This document shows, piece after piece, positions 1-4,861 of a stretch of 7,247 nucleotides of DNA. The notes below the pieces were generated by a model that was given only the letters and a program-made list of their open reading frames with translations, was not told where the DNA came from and searched no databases. Position 1 is the first letter of the stretch, and each line of letters opens with the position of its first letter. Origin of the DNA: CAZNNH01 sp964574335 (lineage in GTDB: Bacteria > Acidobacteriota > Vicinamibacteria > Fen-336); NCBI GenBank assembly GCA_964574335.1, contig CAZNNH010000246.1, positions 1 to 7,247 of the forward strand. Direction: 5' to 3'. Both the position numbers and the translations under genes were made by a program.

Positions 1-287
1 GTCTCCCGCTCGTGGGCCAGTTGTCTCCGCCCCGATGCGGTCAGCTCGTAGAAGCGGGCCTCCCGGTTCTTCTCGGTGACGCCCCAGGTGGCCCGCAGCC
101 ATCCCTGCTGCTCCATACGGTGCAGGGCCGGGTACAGGGAGCCCTCCTCGACCCGCAGCAACTCGTCGGAGGAGCGGCGGATGGCCGCAGTGATGGCGTA
201 GCCGTGCAACGGGCCGCGCGCGGCCAGGGTCTGGAGGACCAGCAGGCTCAGGGTTCCCTGCAGGATGTCGTTTCGGTGCTTTGCCAA
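1..287 (-). CDS. PadR family transcriptional regulator, 3' end cut by the window edge
   Basis: Winged-helix transcriptional repressor of the PadR family. It binds DNA as a dimer and is usually released by a small ligand or stress signal. The 95 visible residues cover nearly the whole wHTH domain. Family hallmarks are LHGYAI (residues 27-32), EEGSLYPALHRMEQQGWL (47-64) and ARFYELTASGRRQL (77-90). Small PadR proteins of this type are about 105-115 aa, so I infer that only the last 10-20 residues lie outside. The start is a TTG at 287: no ATG or GTG occurs upstream before an in-frame stop, and an AAGGAG Shine-Dalgarno (298-303) lies 10 nt upstream. In related bacteria such genes often precede ABC-transporter permease genes; here that neighbour would be off the left edge. 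It is divergent from the membrane protein at 426. Identity is secure; the regulated target is not visible. Confidence 0.93.
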   Translation of the reverse strand, partial: MAKHRNDILQGTLSLLVLQTLAARGPLHGYAITAAIRRSSDELLRVEEGSLYPALHRMEQQGWLRATWGVTEKNREARFYELTASGRRQLAHERE

Positions 288-302
288 TGGCCTCGGGCTC
301 CT

Positions 303-324
303 TATGCCTATTCATCTAGGTATA
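303..324. promoter_or_regulatory. Putative PadR operator (imperfect palindrome over the -10 box)
   Basis: TATGCCTA (303-310) and TAGGTATA (317-324) form an inverted repeat with 7 of 8 matching positions and a 6-nt spacer. It is an AT-rich island in GC-rich sequence. It covers the -10 box and likely start site of the PadR promoter, where a bound dimer would block RNA polymerase. PadR proteins commonly bind AT-rich dyads in their own promoters, so autoregulation is the natural reading. That is inference from position and symmetry. The element may also affect the divergent gene at 426. Confidence 0.6.
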
Positions 325-347
325 GGGCCCGATGCGGCGTTTGTCAA
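319..347 (-). promoter_or_regulatory. Sigma-70-type promoter of the PadR gene
   Basis: On the minus strand a perfect TTGACA -35 box (347 to 342) is followed by exactly 17 nt and then a TATACC -10 box (324 to 319). Transcription should begin near 312, giving a leader of about 25 nt that holds the AAGGAG ribosome binding site at 303-298. The spacing is ideal, and the hexamers stand out in otherwise very GC-rich DNA. The -10 box overlaps the palindrome at 303-324. Confidence 0.72.
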
Positions 348-371
348 GGTCGCGCGCCGCCTGGGGGTTCA

Positions 372-420
372 GGCGGGAGTACGCGGACCCGCCAAGCCGG
401 GGGCGGAAGAGGGGAGGCTT
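372..420 (+). promoter_or_regulatory. Possible structured leader of the membrane protein gene
   Basis: GGCGGG (372-377) and CCCGCC (388-393) can form a 6-bp hairpin with a 10-nt loop. Directly after it, AAGCC (394-398) can pair with GGCTT (416-420), whose left edge overlaps the GGGGAGG ribosome binding site (411-417). Such folding could reduce ribosome access. Short GC-rich arms arise by chance easily in this composition, and no convincing plus-strand promoter was found, so this is weak. Confidence 0.22.
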
Positions 421-425
421 CTCGT

Positions 426-2366
426 GTGCGACGACGGCCGGGCGCCATAATACGCTCCGTGTTCCCTGGACCCCCCGGCCGCCGGAGCGCAGCCGCCCTG
501 CTCCCGCTGCTGTCGCTGCTTTTCGCCTACGTCGTGCTGCAGCGGCCGACGCCGGTGTTCGTCAACCTGGGTGCCGGGGACGAGGACCTGGTGCGGGGCT
601 TCCGTGAGGACTGGGAGCGAGACGGGCTCCATCAGACCGGCGAGACGATGTTCCGCTGGACCGAGGACGGCGCCCGGCTCGAGCTGCCGCTCTCGGCCGC
701 GCGCGGCGAGATCCGAGTGCGCCTGCGCCTGGCGCGCTTCGCCGACAGCCCCGCCGACGTCCGCATCGTGGCCGGCGGCCGGGTGGTCGACGCGTGGCAC
801 CAGCCGCCGCGAGGCTGGCGGGTCCACACCTTCTCCCTGCCCCACCACGGCGGCCCCCTGGCCCTGCAGTTCCGCTCCGACAGCCCCGACGGCCAGGCGA
901 TGGGCGTGGCCCTGGACTGGGTCGAGCTGCAGGATGTCCGGGGCCTGCGGCCGGCTCCTCGCCTGATCCCCGGGATCCTGGCCTTCGTGCTCGGCGTGCC
1001 GGTGCTGCTCGGACTGCTCGGCGGTCTTCGGTCCGGGTGGCTCGCCACGTGGCTGCTGCCGCTGCTGGCCGGCGTGGCCGTCCACCTCGACCGCTTCGGG
1101 GGCATGGTGGCGGTCTCGCAGGCCGGCATCCCGGCGGTGGTGACGGTCCTCGGCCTCTTCCTGGCCGGCGCCGGGCTGCGCCGGCTGGCGCCGGGATGGC
1201 TGCCCCCGGGGCCCGGTGCGCTGGGCCTGCCCGTCGCCGGTGCCGTCATCGCGCTGGTGGCGCTGCTCCAGCCTTTCTTCTACTACCCTGACGTCGACAC
1301 CCATGCCGACTTCGTGGCGGTGCTGAGGGAGGATCCCGGGCAGGCCCTCGACCCCACGCCGTACCAGGAGCGGACCGGCGCCTGGACCCGGACCGTCGCT
1401 GGCCGGAGGGTCCTCTTCCCCTACTCGCCGGTCTTCCATCTCGTGGCCCTGCCGCTCTCGCCCCTCCTGGGTGAAGCCGCCTCCGCCAAGACCGTTGCCG
1501 TTACCGCCGTGGGGGCGAGCGCCCTGCTGGTCTACGCCCTGGCGAGGGGGATCGGCCAGAGCAACGCCTGGGCGGTGGTGGCCCAGGCCCTCTTCCTCTC
1601 GCTGCCGGTGGTCTCGAGCCGGCTGACCTTGGCGCTGTTCCCGGCGCTGCTGGGGCAGGCCCTCGAGAGCCTGCTGCTGGTCTTCCTCCTTCGACACCTG
1701 CAGGCGCTGCCTCGGCCGCCCGTGGCCCTGTGGACGGGGGTGCTGCTGCTGGCGGTGCAGGCCGCCTACACCGGCTCGATCCTGAACGTCGGTCTGCTGT
1801 TGACGCTCCTCGCCCTGCTGGACGCGGTGGGCGGACAGCGTCGCCGGGCGTTCTTGTTGATGGGGCTGAACGCCCTCGCCGTCGCCCTCGTCATCGCCCT
1901 CCTCTACGCGCGGTTCCTGCCCACCCTCTGGCACGACGTGTTGCCCGCGGCGGTGGCCTCGGCGGCGGCCCAGAGAGACGAGGGTCCCGTGTCTCCCCTC
2001 TGGGCCGCCGGGCGCCGGCTGTGGCTCTTCTACGGCCCGCTCTATCCGGCCCTGGTGGCGCTGGGTCTACTGGCCATCCGCGGCCTCGAGCCCCTGAGGC
2101 GCCGGGTGATCGCCTCCGCCCTCGCCGCCGGGCTCGGCCTTCTGGCCCTCCGCTTCGCCGCCCCGACGCTGTTCCGAGACGTCAAGGAGATCGAGCTGCT
2201 GGCGGTCACGGTGGCGGCCCTGTCCGCCGCCGGCCTGGCATGGGTGGCCCGAGCCGGCCGGCTCGGCCGGCTCGCCGCCGTCGGCGCCGTGGGTGCCGCC
2301 ACCGCATGGGGTCTGCTGCGTGCGGCCGCCGCCTACGGCGAGCGGTTCCTGGCCGTAGGTCGCTAG
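426..2366 (+). CDS. Polytopic membrane protein with periplasmic beta domain, GT-C glycosyltransferase-like
   Basis: Predicted 646-aa inner-membrane protein of unknown exact function. The GTG start at 426 is chosen because GGGGAGG (411-417) lies 8 nt upstream and it gives an Arg-rich N-terminus (residues 2-4) ahead of the first helix (about 22-38). A downstream GTG at 459 lacks a ribosome binding site. Residues about 43-170 look like a periplasmic beta-sandwich (FRWTEDGARLELPL at 76-89, ALDWVEL at 162-168). I recall such FRWT/LP domains beside family-39-type glycosyltransferases. About 12-14 further hydrophobic segments follow from residue 182. After the helix at 267-285 comes YYPDVDTHADF (286-296), acidic and His-containing, placed like the catalytic loop of GT-C enzymes that use polyprenyl-phosphate sugars. 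The activity is inferred; a transport or purely structural role is possible. It is divergent from padR, and its stop overlaps the convergent gene. Confidence 0.82.
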   Translation: MRRRPGAIIRSVFPGPPGRRSAAALLPLLSLLFAYVVLQRPTPVFVNLGAGDEDLVRGFREDWERDGLHQTGETMFRWTEDGARLELPLSAARGEIRVRLRLARFADSPADVRIVAGGRVVDAWHQPPRGWRVHTFSLPHHGGPLALQFRSDSPDGQAMGVALDWVELQDVRGLRPAPRLIPGILAFVLGVPVLLGLLGGLRSGWLATWLLPLLAGVAVHLDRFGGMVAVSQAGIPAVVTVLGLFLAGAGLRRLAPGWLPPGPGALGLPVAGAVIALVALLQPFFYYPDVDTHADFVAVLREDPGQALDPTPYQERTGAWTRTVAGRRVLFPYSPVFHLVALPLSPLLGEAASAKTVAVTAVGASALLVYALARGIGQSNAWAVVAQALFLSLPVVSSRLTLALFPALLGQALESLLLVFLLRHLQALPRPPVALWTGVLLLAVQAAYTGSILNVGLLLTLLALLDAVGGQRRRAFLLMGLNALAVALVIALLYARFLPTLWHDVLPAAVASAAAQRDEGPVSPLWAAGRRLWLFYGPLYPALVALGLLAIRGLEPLRRRVIASALAAGLGLLALRFAAPTLFRDVKEIELLAVTVAALSAAGLAWVARAGRLGRLAAVGAVGAATAWGLLRAAAAYGERFLAVGR

Positions 2367-3088
2367 CCCTTCGAAGGGTCCGCCCGCTGCTCGTAGTACT
2401 CGGACGAGAAGATCAGAAAGAGCATCTCGGCCTGGTTGGCGATCGCCTCGACGATGATGCGGTGTCGCCGTTCCACCGATCCCGGGAGGACGCAGTAGGT
2501 GTTGATCGAGAAGCTGTCTTGGGAGGACTCCACCACCGTGTAGGTCTGAGGGGTGGTCCGGTTGACGAGCTCGGTGTTCGAGACGCTGGGTCGCGTGGCC
2601 GCCGGATCCCGCGTCGCCCAGTGCTCGCCCAGCGTTCGGATTTTCTCCCGGTCGACGATGCGCACGAAGACCCAGTCGGTGCCGACGACGCTGAGGATCT
2701 TCTCCGCGAGGAACCGTAGCGCCTTCCGCTTCTCGTTGCGGGTCTCCGGATACTTGGCGATGCGGGTGAAGATGCTCTCGATCTCCTGGATCTGGACGTT
2801 GAGGCGACCGATGTATCGAAACGCCTCGTCGAGCCGCTCCTCGAGCGTACGCTTGCCGCTCTCGAGGTCCGAGATCCGGGACCTTGCCCGCTCAGCCTCT
2901 CGCAGGTACAAGGTGCGAGCGACGTGGCCCGCGGAGAGAAGGATGACGAGCAACGCGAGCTCGGCGTACTCCTCTCGGATGAGGGTGACCCCTTCCGCCA
3001 GGAAGGGGGTCAGAAGCGCCACTAGCAGGATCGCGACGCCCACGGTGGCGTAGAGCGCCCTCAGAGACGCGATGCGCGGAGTCTGCAT
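2363..3088 (-). CDS. Membrane protein with two helices, coiled coil and GAF-like domain
   Basis: 241-aa protein that I cannot assign to a named family. Visible layout: two membrane helices (about 13-31 and 43-59) with a short loop between; a charged, probably coiled-coil segment (60-112) ending in YIGRLNVQIQEIESIF (92-107); then a cytoplasmic alpha/beta domain (about 120-230) whose pattern (LRFLAEKILSVVGTDWVFVRIVD near 124-146, EAIANQAEMLFLIF near 214-227) resembles a divergent GAF sensor domain. No kinase, cyclase or phosphodiesterase module follows, so any output would pass through partners. The ATG start at 3088 has GA-rich sequence with AAGGGG just upstream. It lies 27 nt downstream of the four-helix gene at 3116-3526 on the same strand, so co-transcription is likely. 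Its TAG stop shares bases with the stop of the convergent gene. Codons look somewhat less GC-rich than in the neighbours. Confidence 0.8.
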   Translation of the reverse strand: MQTPRIASLRALYATVGVAILLVALLTPFLAEGVTLIREEYAELALLVILLSAGHVARTLYLREAERARSRISDLESGKRTLEERLDEAFRYIGRLNVQIQEIESIFTRIAKYPETRNEKRKALRFLAEKILSVVGTDWVFVRIVDREKIRTLGEHWATRDPAATRPSVSNTELVNRTTPQTYTVVESSQDSFSINTYCVLPGSVERRHRIIVEAIANQAEMLFLIFSSEYYEQRADPSKG

Positions 3089-3115
3089 ACCTTGCCCCTT
3101 CTCCCTCCGCCGGGC

Positions 3116-3526
3116 TCAGCCCAGGCCGATCACCAGGACGGCGCTGAGGGCGAGGACCGCGGCCACCACCAGGAGGTTGCCGACGCCGCCCCGCTCCGCC
3201 TTGAACAGGCCGTTCTGCCAGAAGTAGGCCGCGTCCAGGACCCCGAGAAAGGCCAGCATCCCGGCCGAGACCAGCGACAACGACCGGCCCCAGCGATGTC
3301 CGGAGGTCAGCAGGATCGCCGAGACCACGAGCAGCAAGGCCAGCAGGGCGTCCGACCAGATGAACGCCCGCTCGTGGAGGATGTAGCCGGGCGGCAGCCA
3401 GTCCTGGTCGTGGGCCTCGCGAAACCAGGAACGCCAGAAGGAAGCGATCGCGATGGCCGCCACCACCTCCAGGCTGGCGAGCAGCCAGATGCCGACCTCG
3501 TTGGTCACGTCGAGCTCTGGTCCCAC
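3116..3526 (-). CDS. Small four-helix membrane protein, function unknown
   Basis: 136-aa integral membrane protein. Four hydrophobic segments are visible at about residues 11-30, 57-74, 80-104 and 114-134. The loop between the first two contains a polar, aromatic stretch, FREAHDQDWLPPGYILHERAF (35-55), and the third helix ends in LDAAYFWQNGLF (97-108). These look like conserved functional patches, but I do not recognise the family. The GTG start at 3526 is supported by AAGGAG (3539-3534) 7 nt upstream. The gene leads a probable two-gene operon with the GAF-like membrane protein 27 nt downstream, and is divergent from the Tat-exported hydrolase at 3664. A role beside the downstream sensor-like protein is possible from the gene order only. 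Confidence 0.78.
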   Translation of the reverse strand: MGPELDVTNEVGIWLLASLEVVAAIAIASFWRSWFREAHDQDWLPPGYILHERAFIWSDALLALLLVVSAILLTSGHRWGRSLSLVSAGMLAFLGVLDAAYFWQNGLFKAERGGVGNLLVVAAVLALSAVLVIGLG

Positions 3527-3550
3527 GGGTCGTCTCCTTCCCGAGAGGAC

Positions 3551-3579
3551 AGGTTACACTCCGACCCCAGGGCTGTCGA
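3551..3579 (-). promoter_or_regulatory. Candidate promoter of the four-helix / GAF-like operon
   Basis: On the minus strand TCGACA (3579-3574, one mismatch to TTGACA) is followed by 17 nt and TAACCT (3556-3551). An alternative -10 is TGTAAC (3558-3553) at 15 nt spacing. Either would start transcription shortly before the AAGGAG site at 3539-3534. The -10 matches are poor, so the call rests on position and the -35 box. Confidence 0.32.
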
Positions 3580-3602
3580 CGAGAGACCTCGCGCCGTAGA
3601 GG

Positions 3603-3626
3603 TATAGTCTCGGACGATGACGAGAC
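3603..3626 (+). promoter_or_regulatory. Candidate -10 box and adjacent inverted repeat upstream of the hydrolase gene
   Basis: TATAGT (3603-3608) is a good -10 match 55 nt upstream of the GTG at 3664, but no recognisable -35 box lies 15-19 nt upstream. It overlaps GTCTCG (3607-3612), which is repeated inverted as CGAGAC (3621-3626) with an 8-nt spacer. A partial third element, GAGACCTC (3583-3590), lies just upstream. This could be an activator- or repressor-controlled promoter, or a leader hairpin. Confidence 0.33.
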
Positions 3627-3663
3627 CAGCCGTCGGTCGGCAACCGGGAAGGAGGGTGGGACA

Positions 3664-4695
3664 GTGGCTCAGCACCGGCGCAGGAGCTTCTTGAAGGCCT
3701 CGGGGGCCGGGTTGGGAGCGGCGGTCGCCGTCGCCTCCGCGCCGGCGGCGGCGGAGCTGCCCGTCCCGCCCGCGACCGGGCGGTCGTGCCGGGACCTGCC
3801 GGGCCGGCGAGCCCGACTCTACGAGCTGCTCGGCGACCTGCCGGACCGGCAGCGGCCGATCACGGCCACCAAGCGCGGGGAGGAAGAGCGCGACGGCTAT
3901 GTGCTCGAGTCCTGGCGGCTGGACCTGAACGGCCTGGAGCCGGTGCCCGCGCTGGTGGCGCGCCCCAAGGGGCCGATCACCCCGCGTCCGGCGGTGGTGT
4001 TCGACCACTCTCACGGTGGGGGCTACGACATCGGCAAGACGGAGCTGGTCGAAGGCCGCAGCTACCTCCAGCCGACCCCGTACGCGAAGGCGCTCACCGA
4101 CCAGGGCTACCTGGTCCTGTGTATCGACCACTGGTGCTTCGGCGAGAGGAACGTCGAGACCGAGCTCGAGACCTTCAAGGCCATGATCTGGCAGGGACGG
4201 GTGCTGTGGGGGATGATGGTCTACGACTCGATCCGGGCCCTGGACTGGCTGCTGACCCGGCCGGACGTCGAAGCCTCGAGGGTCGCCACCGTCGGCATGT
4301 CGATGGGGAGCACCATGGCGCAGTGGCTGGGCGCGTTGGACGAGCGGGTCGAGGTGGTGGTGGACATCTGCTGTCTCACCGAGTACCACACCCTTCTGGC
4401 CGAGAAGGGGTTGGGCGGCCACGGCATCTACTACTACGTGCCCGGCCTGCTGAAGGAGTTCACGGCAGCCGATGTCAACGCCCTGATCACGCCTCGCCCT
4501 CACCTGGGTCTGGCGGGGACCCAGGACAAGCTCACGCCCCTGGCCGGTCTCGACATCATCGATCGCGAGCTGCAACGGGTCTACGCCGAGGCCGGTCACC
4601 CGGAGCGCTGGAAGCTGCTCCGTTACGACGTGGGACATCAGGAGACCGAGGACGGGCGCCAGAAGGTCCTCGACTTCCTGCGCACCTTCCTGTGA
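3664..4695 (+). CDS. Tat-exported alpha/beta hydrolase (dienelactone hydrolase / acetyl esterase-like)
   Basis: 343-aa secreted serine hydrolase, probably an esterase. The N-terminus has a textbook twin-arginine signal (RRSFLK at 6-11), a hydrophobic Ala-rich stretch and an APAAA|E cleavage site near residue 30, so it should be exported folded. The core shows HGGG (117-120) in an oxyanion-hole position, DHWCFGER (155-162) as in dienelactone hydrolase/acetyl-xylan-esterase-like proteins, the nucleophile elbow G-M-S213-M-G, Asp288 in GTQDKLTP and His325 in DVGHQET. The triad is complete and correctly ordered. The substrate cannot be read from sequence; short-chain esters or acylated sugars are family-based guesses. 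The GTG start at 3664 is fixed by AAGGAGG (3649-3655) 8 nt upstream. It is monocistronic and divergent from the membrane operon, 137 nt away. Confidence 0.92.
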   Translation: MAQHRRRSFLKASGAGLGAAVAVASAPAAAELPVPPATGRSCRDLPGRRARLYELLGDLPDRQRPITATKRGEEERDGYVLESWRLDLNGLEPVPALVARPKGPITPRPAVVFDHSHGGGYDIGKTELVEGRSYLQPTPYAKALTDQGYLVLCIDHWCFGERNVETELETFKAMIWQGRVLWGMMVYDSIRALDWLLTRPDVEASRVATVGMSMGSTMAQWLGALDERVEVVVDICCLTEYHTLLAEKGLGGHGIYYYVPGLLKEFTAADVNALITPRPHLGLAGTQDKLTPLAGLDIIDRELQRVYAEAGHPERWKLLRYDVGHQETEDGRQKVLDFLRTFL

Positions 4696-4788
4696 GAAGG
4701 TCGGGCCGGGCGAGAGGCCACGGCCAGGGTGCCGAATCCGACTCCCCGAGCACGCCGTCGCCTCGTCGAAGGTCCACCTGCCGCAACG

Positions 4789-4817
4789 GACGCCGAAGCC
4801 CTGGAGTCCGCGGCGTC
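4789..4817. other. Inverted repeat in the convergent intergenic region
   Basis: The 166-nt gap between the convergent hydrolase and VWFA genes (4696-4861) holds GACGCCG (4789-4795) and its perfect inverse CGGCGTC (4811-4817) with a 15-nt loop. No T-tract follows on either strand, so a classical intrinsic terminator is not supported. It might still mark transcript ends for both genes. I see no other gene in this gap. Confidence 0.3.
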
Positions 4818-4861
4818 TCTGGTCTCGGAGCTGTTCGTGCGCTAGGGAAAGACGCCGTCGG

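Noticed and set aside
341..370. TTGTCA (341-346) as a plus-strand -35 box for the gene at 426
   Set aside because: No acceptable -10 sequence occurs 15-19 nt downstream.
12..425. In-frame extension of the membrane protein upstream to position 12
   Set aside because: It runs antisense through the PadR gene and its promoter, and its translation has no sensible character. The GTG at 426 has a proper ribosome binding site.
369..1934. 521-residue open frame antisense to the polytopic membrane protein
   Set aside because: Its translation is dominated by Gln, Gly, Arg, His and Glu with no domain pattern, as expected opposite a GC-rich gene. The plus frame has clear membrane helices and a ribosome binding site.
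2367..2378. CCCTTCGAAGGG palindrome as a terminator
   Set aside because: It lies within coding sequence, the stem is at most four pairs with a 4-nt loop, and no T-tract follows.
3505..4638. 377-residue open frame antisense to the hydrolase
   Set aside because: No family motifs and a composition typical of a shadow frame. The hydrolase has a complete catalytic triad and Tat signal.
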